Of a DNA stretch of 64,000 nucleotides, positions 1-11,351 are shown piece by piece. How positions within the stretch are numbered: the stretch's first letter is position 1; each line of letters starts with the position of its first letter. The DNA lies in contig CM072801.1 of NCBI GenBank assembly GCA_037013495.1, positions 30,368,001 through 30,432,000 of the forward strand, in the 5' to 3' direction. The stretch comes from Hippophae tibetana. Taxonomy: Eukaryota > Streptophyta > Magnoliopsida > Rosales > Elaeagnaceae. The notes beneath the pieces are model-generated. The model was not told where the DNA came from. It saw only the letters and a list, made by a program, of their open reading frames with translations, and ran no database searches. Both the position numbers and the translations under genes were made by a program.

Positions 1-44
1 CACTAGAGCTACTGCATTTCGTAGTTTCAAGAAAAACTAGGTTA

Positions 45-66
45 TTAATATCGGTGGCAATATTAA
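45..66. repeat. Dyad 2: conserved inverted repeat TTAATAT-N8-ATATTAA
   Basis: TTAATAT (45-51) and ATATTAA (60-66) are exact reverse complements around the loop CGGTGGCA. The element recurs once per unit and is intact in the great majority. It is broken in a few left-hand units with 'ggcattaataaac' (about 1348, 4575 and 5865) or 'ggcactattaaac' (about 3927). Loop variation (CGG to TGG) leaves the stem untouched. It is the best conserved structured element in the unit that I can see. Confidence 0.75.
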
Positions 67-208
67 ACTATTGTAACTTTTAATTCGTGCATCGAAATGA
101 CTATTGTACTGTATCAAATCGTAGCTCTTTCGATTCCTAAAAACATACTGCAAGAATAGTTTAGTTATCGGCATTTTTTAGCCATAATTACTTTGTTTAC
201 ACTACTTT

Positions 209-227
209 CCAACCTCTAATAGGTTGG
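209..227. repeat. Dyad 1: perfect inverted repeat CCAACCT-N5-AGGTTGG
   Basis: CCAACCT (209-215) and AGGTTGG (221-227) are exact reverse complements with loop CTAAT. The perfect form occurs in most units up to 12477, and with loop CTAAA at 2791 and 9892. In later units the left arm persists and the right arm decays, to AGATTGG, then AGATAGG or AAATAGG. It could be a protein-binding site, a hairpin, or a relic of the ancestral element. Confidence 0.8.
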
Positions 228-3227
228 TGGCATCTCATTGCGTTGTAATCTGTTCTTGTTGTTTTGGGTTCAAATTTGATTATCTTACCCCATTTCGAAG
301 CAATTTACTCATTCTTAATCCTTGAGTTCATATGTTGTTCCCCTAAACGTTCCGCATCATTTTTGTATAAAAGCCTTTGTTGCTGAAAATATGTTATCTA
401 TATTCTTATATTTATTTTTTGAATTTTACATTTAAAAAAACTTTGTCCATTGAATTTTCTGTGTTTTCATTAGACAAAAATCACAAAGAAAGATAGATAT
501 TTGTATACCAAGTCTTGTGTTTTCTTTTAATTTTGTTGTTTTTATTTTGTCTTTCGATTTCATTTCCTTTCTTTCTTGAAATTCTTTGTACCTTTTTCTT
601 GTGTCATGTTTTCTGTGTTCAATCTGTTTTTTATTGAAAGAAACTATAGAGATACTACAGTTCATAGTTTCAAGAAAAACAAGGTCATTAATATCGGTGC
701 CACTATTAAACTATTGTAACTTTTAAATCGTGCATCGAAATGACTATTATAATGTAGCAAATAGCAGCTCTTTCGATTCCTAAAAAGACAATGAAAGAAT
801 AGTTTAGTTATCGGCATGTTTTTTAACCAAAATTACTTTGTTTACACTACTTGCCAACCTCTAATAGGTTGGTGGCATCTTTTTGCATTGTTTTCAGTTC
901 TTGTTCTTTTGGGTTCTAATTTGATAATCTTAACCCTTTTCTAAGCAATTTACTCATTCTTAATCCTTCGAGTTCCTATGTTGTTCGCCTAAAGGTTCCG
1001 CATCATTCGGTATCAAAGCCTTGGTTGTTGAAAATATGGTATCTATCTTCATATTTTGATTTTTTGAATTTTACATTTAAAAAGACTTTGTACATTTAAT
1101 TTTCTTTGCTTTCATAAGGAACAAACCACAAAGAAAGAGAGATATTTGTATAACTAGTCTTGTGTTTTCTAGCAATTTTGTAGTCATTATTTTGTCTTTC
1201 GACTTAATTTCCTAGTTTTATTTAAATTCTTTGTACCTTTTTCTTGTTTTATGTTTTCTGTGTGCAACCTATTTTTGCTTTTGAAAGAAACAATAGAGCT
1301 ATTGCATTTCGTAGTTTCCAGAAAAACTAGGTTATTAATATCGGTGGCATTAATAAACTATTGTAACTTTTAATTCCTGCATCGAAATGACTATTGTACT
1401 CTATCAAATCGTAGCTCTTTCGATTCCTAAAAACAAACTGCAAGAATAGTTTAGTTATCGGCATTTTTTTAGCCATAATTACTTTGTTTACACTACTTTC
1501 CAACCTCTAATAGGTTGGTGGCATCTCATTGCGTTGTAATCTGTTCTTGTTGTTTTGGGTTCAAATTTGATTATCTTACCCCATTTCGAAGCAAGTTACT
1601 CATTCGTAATCCTTGATTTCATATGTTGTTCCCCTAAACGTTCAGCATCATTTGGTATCAAAGCCTTTGTTGCTGAAAATATGTTATCTATATTTTTATT
1701 TTTATTTTTTGAATTTTACATTTAAAAAAACTTTGTCCATTGAATTTTCTGTGTTTTCATTAGACAAAAATCACAAAGAAAGATAGATATTTGTATACCA
1801 AGTCTTGTGTTTTCTTTTAATTTTTTTGTCATTATTTTGTCTTTCGATTTCATTTCCTTTCTTTCTTTAAATTCTTTGTACCTTTTTCTTGTGTCATGTT
1901 TTCTGTGTTCAATCTGTTTTTTTATTGAAAGAAACTATAGAGATACTACAGTTCATAGTTTCAAGAAAAACAAGGTCATTAATATCGGTGGCAATATTAA
2001 ACTATTGTAACTTTTAAATCGTGCATCGAAATGACTATTATAATGAAGCAAATAGCAGCTCTTTGGATTCCTAAGAAGACATTGAAAGAATAGTTTAGTT
2101 ATCGGCATGTTTTTTAACCAAAATTACTTTGTTTACACTACTTGCCAACCTCTAATAGGTTGGTGCCATCTTATTGCATTGTTTTCAGTTCTTGTTCTTT
2201 TGGGTTCTAATTTGATAATCTTAACCCTTTTCTAAGCAATTTACTCATTCTTAATCCTTCGAGTTCCTATGTTGTTCGCCTAAAGGTTCCGCATCATTCG
2301 GTATCAAAGCCTTGGTTGTTGAAAATATCGTATCTATCTTCATATTTTCATTTTTTGAATTTTACATTTAAAAAGACTTTGTACATTTAATTTTCTTTGC
2401 TTTCATAAGGAACAAACCACAAAGAAAGAGAGATATTTGTATAACTAGTCTTGTGTTTTCTTGCAATTTTGTAGTCATTATTTTGTCTTTCGACTTAATT
2501 TCCTAGTTTTATTTAAATTCTTTGTACCTTTTTCTTGTTTTATGTTTTCTGTGTGCAACCTATATTTGCTTTTGAAAGAAACAATAGAGCTACTACATTT
2601 CGTAGTTTCAAGAAAAACAAGGTCATTAATATCGGTGGCAATATTAAACTATTGTAACTTTTAATTCGTGCATCGAAATGACTATGGTACTGTATCAAAT
2701 CGTAGCTCTTTCGATTCCTAAAAAGAAACTACAAGAATAGTTTAGTTATCGGCATTTTTTTTGCCATAATTACTTTGTTTACACTACCTTCCAACCTCTA
2801 AAAGGTTGGTGGCATCTCATTGCATTGTTTTCAGTTCTTGTTCTTTTGGGTTCCAATTTGATCATCTTAACACTTTTGTAAGAAATTTACTCATTCTTAA
2901 TCCTTCAAGTTCTTATGTTGTTCCCCTAAAGGTTCCGCATCATTTGGTATCAAAACCTTGGTTGCTGAAAATATAGTAGCTATCTTCATATTTTCATTTT
3001 TTGAATTTTACATTTAAAAAGACTTTGTCCATTTAATTTTCTTTTCTTTCATAAGGAACAAACCACAAAGAAAGAGAGATATTTGTATAACAAGTCTTGT
3101 GTTTTCTTACAATTTTGTAGTCATTATTTTGTGTTTCGACTTAATTTCCTAGTTTTATTTAAATTCTTTGTACCTTTTTCTTGTTTTATGTTTTCTGTAT
3201 GCAACCTATTTTTGCTTTTGAAAGAAA

Positions 3228-6018
3228 CACTAGAGCTACTGCATTTCGTAGTTTCAAGAAAAACTAGGTTATTAATATCGGTGGCAATATTAAACTATTG
3301 TAACTTTTAATTCGTGCATCGAAATGACTATTGTACTGTATCAAATCTTAGCTCTTTCGATTCCTAAAAACATACTGCAAGAATAGTTTAGTTATCGGCA
3401 TTTTTTAGCCATAATTACTTTGTTTACACTACTTTCCAACCTCTAATAGGTTGGTGGCATCTCATTACGTTCTAATCTGTTCTTGTTGTTTTGGGTTCAA
3501 ATTTGATTATCTTACCCCATTTCGAAGCAATTTACTCATTCTTAATCCTTTGAGTTCATATGTTGTTCCCCTAAAGGTTCGGCATCATCTGGTATGAAAG
3601 CCTTTTGTTGCTGAAAATATGTTATCTATGTTCTTATATTTATTTTTTGAATTTTACATTTAAAAAAACTATGTCCATTGAATTTTCTGTGTTTTAATTA
3701 GACAAAAATCACAAAGAAAGATAGATATTTGTATACCAAGTCTTGTGTTTTCTTTTAATTTTGTTGTTTTTATTTTGTCTTTTGATTTCATTTCCTTTCT
3801 TTCTTGAAATTCTTTGTACCTTTTTCTTGTGTCATGTTTTCTGTGTTCAATCTGTTTTTTATTGAAAGAAACTATAGAGATACTACAGTTCATAGTTTCA
3901 AGAAAAACAAGGTCATTAATATCGGTGGCACTATTAAACTATTGTAACTTTTAAATCGTGCATCGAAATGACTATTATAATGTAGCAAATAGCATCTCTT
4001 TCGATTCCTAAAAAGACAATGAAAGAATAGTTTAGTTATCGGCATGTTTTTTAACCAAAATTACTTTGTTTACACTACTTGCCAACCTCTAATAGGTTGG
4101 TGGCATCTTTTTGCATTGTTTTCAGTTCTTGTTCTTTTGGGTTCTAATTTGACAATCTTAACCCTTTTCTAAGCAATTTACTCATTCTTAATCCTTCGAG
4201 TTCCTATGTTGTTCGCCTAAAGGTTCCGCATCATTCGGTATCAAAGCCTTGGTTGTTGAAAATATGGTATCTATCTTCATATTTTGATTTTTTGAATTTT
4301 ACATTTAAAAAGACTTTGTACATTTAATTTTCTTTGCTTTCATAAGGAACAAACCACAAAGAAAGAGAGATATTTGTATAACTAGTCTTGTGTTTTCTTG
4401 CAATTTTGTAGTCATTATTTTGTCTTTCGACTTAATTTCCTAGTTTTATTTAAATTCTTTGTACCTTTTTCTTGTTTTATGTTTTCTGTGTGCAACCTAT
4501 TTTTGCTTTTGAAAGAAACAATAGAGCTATTGCATTTCGTAGTTTCAAGAAAAACTAGGTTATTAATATCGGTGGCATTAATAAACTATTGTAACTTTTA
4601 ATTCCTGCATCGAAATGACTATTGTACTCTATCAAATCGTAGCTCTTTCGATTCCTAAAAACAAACTGCAAGAATAGTTTAGTTATCTGCATTTTTTTAG
4701 CCATAATTACTTTGTTTACACTACTTTCCAACCTCTAATAGGTTGGTGGCATCTCATTGCATTGTAATCTGTTCTTGTTGTTTTGGGTTCAAATTTGATT
4801 ATCTTACCCCATTTCGAAGCAATTTACTCATTCGTAATCCTTGATTTCATATGTTGTTCCCCTAAACGTTCGACATCATTTGGTATCAAAGCCTTTGTTG
4901 CTGAAAATATGTTATCTATATATTTATATTTATTTTTTGAATTTTACATTTAAAAAAACTTTGTTCATTGAATTTTCTGTGTTTTCATTAGACAAAAATC
5001 ACAAAGAAACATAGATATTTGTATACCAAGTCTTGTGTTTTCTTTTAATTGTTTTGTCATTATTTTGTCTTTCGATTTCATTTCCTTTCTTTCTTTAAAT
5101 TCTTTGTACATTTTTCTTGTGTCATGTTTTCTGTGTTCAATCTGTTTTTTTATTGAAAGAAACTATAGAGATACTACAGTTCATAGTTTCAAGAAAAACA
5201 AGGTCATTAATATCGGTGGCAATATTAAACTATTGTAACTTTTAAATCGTGCATCGAAATAACTATTATAATGTAGCAAATAGCAGCTCTTTGGATTCCT
5301 AAGAAGACATTGAAAGAATAGTTTAGTTATCGGCATGTTTTTTAACCAAAATTACTTTGTTTACACTACTTGCCAACCTCTAATAGGTTGGTGGCATCTT
5401 ATTGCATTGTTTCCAGTTCTTGTTCTTTTGGGTTCCAATTTCATAATCTTAACCCTTTTCTAAGCAATTTACTCATTCTTAATCCTTCGAGTTCCTATGT
5501 TGTTCGCCTAAAGGTTCCGCATCATTCGGTATCAAAGCCTTGGTTGTTGAAAATATGGTATCTATCTTCATATTTTGATTTTTTGAATTTTACATTTAAA
5601 AAGACTTTGTACATTTAACTTTCTTTGCTTTCATAAGGAACAAACCACAAAGAAAGAGAGATATTTGTATAACTAGTCTTGTGTTTTATTACAATTTTGT
5701 AGCCATTATTTTGTCTTTCGACTTAATTTCCTAGTTTTATTTAAATTCTTTGTACCTTTTTCTTGTTTTATGTTTTCTGTGTGCAACCTATTTTTGCTTT
5801 TGAAAGAAACTATAGAGCTATTGCATTTCGTAGATTCAAGAAAAACTAGGTTATTAATATCGGTGGCATTAATAAACTATTGTAACTTTTAATTCGTGCA
5901 TCGAAATGACTATTGTACTCTATCAAATCGTAGCTCTTTCGATTCCTAAAAACAAACTGCAAGAATAGTTTAGTTATCGGCATTTTTTTAGCCATAATTA
6001 CTTTGTTTACACTACTTT
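3228..6018 (+). repeat. Five-unit higher-order repeat, second copy
   Basis: This is the partner of 1-2790. Its last part (units 8-9, from 4728) is itself repeated 1291 bp further on as units 10-11 (6019 and 6664). A five-unit and a two-unit period are therefore nested here. Confidence 0.7.
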
Positions 6019-7739
6019 CCAACCTCTAATAGGTTGGTGGCATCTCATTGCATTGTAATCTGTTCTTGTTGTTTTGGGTTCAAATTTGATTATCTTACCC
6101 CATTTCGAAGCAAGTTACTCATTCGTAATCCTTGATTTCATATGTTGTTCCCCTAAACGTTCAGCATCATTTGGTATCAAAGCCTTTGTTGCTGAAAATA
6201 TGTTATCTATATTTTTATTTTTATTTTTTGAATTTTACATTTAAAAAAACTTTGTCCATTGAATTTTCTGTGTTTTCATTAGACAAAAATCACAAAGAAA
6301 GATAGATATTTGTATACCAAGTCTTGTGTTTTCTTTTAATTTTTTTGTCATTATTTTGTCTTTCGATTTCATTTCCTTTCTTTCTTTAAATTCTTTGTAC
6401 CTTTTTCTTGTGTCATGTTTTCTGTGTTCAATCTGTTTTTTTATTGAAAGAAACTATAGAGATACTACAGTTCATAGTTTCAAGAAAAACAAGGTCATTA
6501 ATATCGGTGGCAATATTAAACTATTGTAACTTTTAAATCGTGCATCGAAATGACTATTATAATGTAGCAAATAGCAGCTCTTTGGATTCCTAAGAAGACA
6601 TTGAAAGAATAGTTTAGTTATCGGCATGTTTTTTAACCAAAATTACTTTGTTTACACTACTTGCCAACCTCTAATAGGTTGGTGCCATCTTATTGCATTG
6701 TTTCCAGTTCTTGTTCTTTTGGGTTCCAATTTCATAATCTTAACCCTTTTCTAAGCAATTTACTCATTCTTAATCCTTCGAGTTCCTATGTTGTTCGCCT
6801 AAAGGTTCCGCATCATTCGGTATCAAAGCCTTGGTTGTTGAAAATATGGTATCTATCTTCATATTTTGATTTTTTGAATTTTACATTTAAAAAGACTTTG
6901 TACATTTAATTTTCTTTGCTTTCATAAGGAACAAACCACAAAGAAAGAGAGATATTTGTATAACTAGTCTTGTGTTTTCTTGCAATTTTGTAGTCATTAT
7001 TTTGTCTTTCGACTTAATTTCCTAGTTTTATTTAAATTCTTTGTACCTTTTTCTTGTTTTATGTTTTCTGTGTGCAACCTATATTTGCTTTTGAAAGAAA
7101 CAATAGAGCTACTACATTTCGTAGTTTCAAGAAAAACTAGATTATTAATATCGGTGGCAATATTAAACTACTGTAACTTTTAATTCGTGCATCGAAATGA
7201 CTATTATACTGTATCAAATCGTAGCTCTTTCGATTCCTAAAAACACACTGCAAGAATAGTTTAGTGATCGGCATTTTTTTAGCCATAATGACTTTGTTTG
7301 CACTACTTTCCAACCTCTAAAAGATAGGTGGCATCTCATTGCATTGTTTTCCGTTCTTGTTCTTTTGGGTTCCAATTTGATCATCTTAACCCATTTCGAA
7401 GCAATTTACTCATTCTTAATCCTTTGAGTTAATATGTTGTTCCCCTAAAGGTTCGGCATCATTTGGTATCAAATCCTTTGTTGCTGAAAATATGTTATCT
7501 ATGTTCTTATATTTATTTTTTGAATATAACATTTAAAAAAACTTTGTCCATTGAATTTTCTGTGTTTTCATTAGACAAAAATCACAAAGAGAGATAGATA
7601 TTTGTATACCAAGTCTTGTGTTTTCTTTTAATTTTGTAGTCATTATTTTGTCTTTCGATCTCATTTCCTTTCTTTCTGGAAATTCTTTGTACCTTTTTCT
7701 TGTGTCATGTTTTCGGTGTTCAATCTGTTTTTTTATTGA

Positions 7740-8740
7740 AAGAAACTATAGAGATACTACAGTTCATAATTTCTAGAAAAAAAGGTCATTAATATCGGTG
7801 GCAATATTAAACTATTGTAACTTTTAAATCGTGCATCGAAATGACTATTATAATGTAGCAAATAGCAGCTCTTTCGATTCCTAAAAAGACAATGAAAGAA
7901 TAGTTTAGTTATCGGCATGTTTTTTAACCAGAATTACTTTGTTTACACTACTTGCCAACCTCTAATAGGTTGGTGGCATCTCATTGCATTGTTTTTAGTA
8001 CTTGTTCTTTTGGTTTCCAATTTGATAATCTTTACCCTTTTGTAAGCAATTTACTCATTCTTAATCCTTCGAGTTCCTATGTTGTTCGCCTAAAGGTTCC
8101 GCATCATTTGGTATCAAAGGCTTGGTTGCTGAAAATATGGTATCTATCTTAATATTTTCATTTTTTGAATTTTTTATTTAAAAAGACTTTGTATATTTAA
8201 TTTTCTTTGCTTTTATAAGGAACAAACCACAAAGAAAGAGAGATATTTGTATAACTAGTCTTGTGTTTTCTTACAATTTTGTAGTCATTATTTTGTCTTT
8301 CGACTTAATTTCCTAGTTTTATTTAAATTCTTTGTACCTTTTTCTCCTTTTATATTTTCTGTGTGCAACCTATTTTTGCTTTTGAAAGAAACAATAGAGA
8401 TACTACAGTTCATAATTTCTAGAAAAAAAGGTCATTAATATCGGTGGCAATATTAAACTATTGTAACTTTTAAATCGTGCATCGAAATGACTATTATAAT
8501 GTAGCAAATAGCAGCTCTTTCGATTCCTAAAAAGACAATGAAAGAATAGTTTAGTTATCGGCATGTTTTTTAACCAGAATTACTTTGTTTACACTACTTG
8601 CCAACCTCTAATAGGTTGGTGGCATCTCATTGCATTGTTTTTAGTACTTGTTCTTTTGGTTTCCAATTTGATAATCTTTACCCTTTTGTAAGCAATTTAC
8701 TCATTCTTAATCCTTCGAGTTCCTATGTTGTTCGCCTAAA
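7740..8740 (+). repeat. Recent single-unit tandem duplication inside family B
   Basis: The stretch from about 7751 to 8094 recurs at about 8397-8740 with an offset of 646 bp. Shared private variants include 'cataatttctagaaaaaaa' (7765 and 8411) and 'ctttaccctttt' (8029 and 8675). Just before the second copy, at about 8390, the sequence is B-type ('gtgcaaccta'). It then switches abruptly to A-like 'gagatactacagttcat', which marks the exchange point. Confidence 0.75.
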
Positions 8741-8893
8741 GGTTCCGCATCATTCGGTATCAAAGCCTTGGTTGTTGAAAATATGGTATCTATCTTCATA
8801 TTTTCATTTTTTGAATTGTACATTTAAAAAGACTTTGTACATTTAACTTTCTTTGCTTTCATAAGGAACAAACCACAAAGAAAGAGAGATATT

Positions 8894-9398
8894 TGTATAA
8901 CAAGTCTTGTGTTTTCTTACAATTTTGTAGTCATTATTTTGTCTTTCGACTTAATTTCCTAGTTTTATTTAAATTCTTTGTACCTTTTTCTTGTTTTATG
9001 TTTTCTGTGTGCAACCTATTTTTGCTTTTGAAAGAAACGATAGAGTTACTACAGTTTATAGTTTCAAGAAAAAAGAGGTCATTAATATCGGTGGCAATAT
9101 TAAACTGTTGTCACTTTTAATTCGTGCATCGAAATGACTATTATAATGTAGCAAATAGCACCTCTTTCGATTCCTAAAAAGACAATGAAAGAATAGTTTA
9201 GTTATCAGAATTTTTTTAACCAAAATTACTTTGTTTACACTACTTGCCAACCTCTAATAGGTTGGTGGCATCTCATTGCGTTGTATTTAGTTCTTTTTCT
9301 TTTGGGTTCAAATTTGATAATCTTAACCCTTTTCTAAGCAATTTACTCATTCTTAATCCTCCGAGTTCCTATGTTGTTCGCCTAAAGGTTCTGCATCA
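8894..9398 (+). repeat. LTR-like segment of the monomer (hypothesis), 505 bp, TG...CA
   Basis: This is unit 15, which carries the best PBS-like site. If TGGTATCAGAGCC at 9401 is a fossil primer-binding site, the upstream element should end in CA a few bases before it. It does: CA at 9397-9398, then TT, then the PBS. The matching start would be TG just after the purine tract, here TG at 8894-8895, giving 505 bp. The equivalent segment before the exact PBS of unit 18 is 10833-11336 (504 bp). The assignment is inferred. Only TG and CA are conserved at the ends, there is no long terminal inverted repeat, and 4 bases separate the purine tract from TG. Confidence 0.35.
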
Positions 9399-9400
9399 TT

Positions 9401-9413
9401 TGGTATCAGAGCC
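9401..9413 (+). other. Primer-binding-site-like motif, initiator tRNA-Met type
   Basis: TGGTATCAGAGCC matches 13 of 13 bases complementary to the 3' end of plant initiator tRNA-Met. That is the usual PBS of many plant LTR retrotransposons. It stands two bases after a CA dinucleotide, the classic spacing behind an LTR end. Most other units carry TGGTATCAAAGCC, which matches 12 of 13. Unit 20 has TGGTATCACAGCC at 12631-12643. Confidence 0.5.
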
Positions 9414-9522
9414 TTGGTTGCTGAAAATATGGTATCTATCTTCATATTTTCATTTTTTGAATTTTATATTTAAAAAGGCTTTGTACATTTAATTTTCTTT
9501 GCTTTCATAAGGAACAAACCAC

Positions 9523-9535
9523 AAAGAAAGAGAGA
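9523..9535 (+). other. Polypurine-tract-like motif of the monomer
   Basis: AAAGAAAGAGAGA is a 13-base pure purine run in an otherwise T-rich strand. It recurs once per unit, as AAAGAAAGATAGA in family A. It lies about 110 bp after the PBS-like site and 4 bases before the TG that would start the next LTR-like segment. In LTR retrotransposons a polypurine tract directly precedes the 3' LTR. The 4-base gap (TATT) is longer than usual, so this is suggestive only. Confidence 0.35.
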
Positions 9536-11338
9536 TATTTGTATAACTAGTCTTGTGTTTTCTTACAATTTTGTAGTCATTATTTTGTCTTTCGACTTAA
9601 TTTCCTAGTTTTATTTAAATTCTTTGTACATTTTTCTTGTTTTATGTTTTCTGTATGCAACCTATTTTTGCTTTTGAAAGAAAGAATAGAGCTACTGCAT
9701 TTCGTAGTTTCAAGAAAAACTAGGTTATTAATATCGGTGGCAATATTAAACTATTGTAACTTTTAATTCGTGCATCGAAATGGCTATGGTACTGTATCAA
9801 ATTGTAGCTCTTTCGATTCCTAAAAAGAAACTACAAGAATGGTTTAGTTATAAGCATTTTTTAGCCATAATTACTTTGTTTACACTACTTTCCAACCTCT
9901 AAAAGGTTGGTGGCATCTCATTGCATTGTTTTCAGTTCTTGTTCTTTTGGGTTCCAATTTGATCATCTTAACCCTTTTGTAAGAAATTTACTCATTCTTA
10001 ATCCTTCGAGTTCCTATGTTGTTCCCCTAAAGGTTCCGCATCATTTGGTATCAAAACCTTGGTTGCTGAAAATATGGTTGCTATCTTCATATTTTCATTT
10101 TTTTGATTTTTACATTTAAAAAGACTTTGTCCATTTAATTTTCTTTGCTTTCATAAGGAACAAACCACAAAGAAGGAGAGATATTTGTATAACAAGTCTT
10201 GTGTTTTCTTACAATTTTGTAGTCATTATTTTGTCTTGCGACTTAATTTCTTAGTTTTATTTAAATTCTTTGTACCTTTTTCTTGTTTTATGTTTTCTGT
10301 GTGCAACCTATTTTTTCTTTTGAAAGAAACAATAGAGCTACTGCATTTCGTAGTTTCAAGAAAAACTAGGTTATTAATATCGGTGGCAATATTAAACTAT
10401 TGTAACTTTTAATTCGTGCATCGAAATGCCTATTGTACTGTATCAAATCGTAGCTCTTTCGATTCCGAAAAACACACTGCAAGAATAGTTTAGTTATCAG
10501 CATTTTTTTACCCATAATTACTTTGTTTACACTACTTGCCAACCTCTAAAAGATAGGTGGCATCTCAATGCATTGTTTTTAGTTCTTGTTCTTTTGGGTT
10601 CCAATTTGATCATCTTAACCCATTTCGAAGCAATTTACTCATTCTTAATCCTTTGAGTTCATATGTTGTTCCCCTAAAGGTTCGGCATCATCTGGTATCA
10701 AAGCCTTTTGTTGCTGAAAATATGTTATCTATGTTCTTATATTTATTTTTTGAATTTTACATTTAAAAAAACAATGTCCATTGAATTTTCTGTGTTTTCA
10801 TTAGACACAAATCACAAAGAAAGATAGATATTTGTATACCAAGTCTTGTGTTTTTTTTTAATTTTTTTGTCATTATTTTGTCTTTCGATTTCATTTCCTT
10901 TCTTTCTTTAAATTCTTTGTACCTTTTTCTTGTGTCATGTTTTTTGTGTTCAATTTGTTTTTTTATTAAAAGAAACTATAGAGATACTACAGTTCATAGT
11001 TTCATGAAAAACAAGGTCATTATTATCGGTGGCAATATTAAACTGTTGTAACTTTTAATTCGTGCATCAAAATGACTATTATAATGTAGCAAATAGCACC
11101 TCTTTCGATTCCTAAAAAGAAAATGAAAGAATAGTTTAGTTATCGGCATTTTTTTAACCAAAATTACTTTGTTTACACTACCTGCCAACCTCTAATAGGT
11201 TGGTGGCATCTCATTGCATTGTTTTTAGTTCTTGTTCTTTTGGGTTCCAATTTGATATTCTTAACCCTTTTCTAAGCAATTTACTCATTCTTAATCCTCC
11301 GAGTTCCTATGTTGTTCCCCTAAAGGTTCCACATCATT

Positions 11339-11351
11339 TGGTATCAGAGCC
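11339..11351 (+). other. Second exact PBS-like motif (tRNA-iMet type)
   Basis: TGGTATCAGAGCC again, in family-B unit 18, preceded by 'catcatt' with CA at 11335-11336. It is the only other unit with all 13 bases intact, so the exact version is rare (2 of 99). It could be a surviving ancestral state or a shared back-mutation. Confidence 0.45.

Larger units (their letters stand above)
1..2790 (+). repeat. Five-unit higher-order repeat, first copy (offset 3228 bp)
   Basis: This stretch matches 3228-6018 at a constant offset of 3227-3228 bp. The window's opening 'cactagagctactgcat' recurs exactly at 3228, and landmarks 209, 854, 1500 and 2145 recur at 3436, 4082, 4728 and 5373. Only scattered substitutions separate the copies, for example 'gcgttgtaat' at 240 against 'acgttctaat' in the second copy. 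The match shows a five-unit block was copied as a whole. Confidence 0.75.

Noticed and set aside
432-665. ATG-started minus-strand frame of 77 codons, repeated at 3669-3893, 13395-13583, 14043-14231, 15979-16167, 20498-20686 and 28250-28435
   Set aside because: It is a lysine-rich translation of the A-rich strand, with no recognisable domain. It is broken by indels in most units and its length varies with frameshifts. It is a by-product of the repeat, not a gene.
5370-5618. Plus-strand frames of 61-96 codons in almost every unit
   Set aside because: Most begin at TTG or GTG rather than ATG, which would not be used by a eukaryotic nuclear gene. They recur at the repeat period and lack a recognised protein family. 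The hydrophobic look follows from T-rich codons.
8520-8536. CENP-B box-like sequence in 'tttcgattcctaaaaag'
   Set aside because: Only TTCG agrees. The CGGG half of the CENP-B box is missing, so there is no support.
9401-9413. A tRNA gene, because of similarity to tRNA-Met
   Set aside because: Only about 13 bases complementary to the tRNA 3' end are present. There is no cloverleaf or anticodon arm, which fits a primer-binding site instead.
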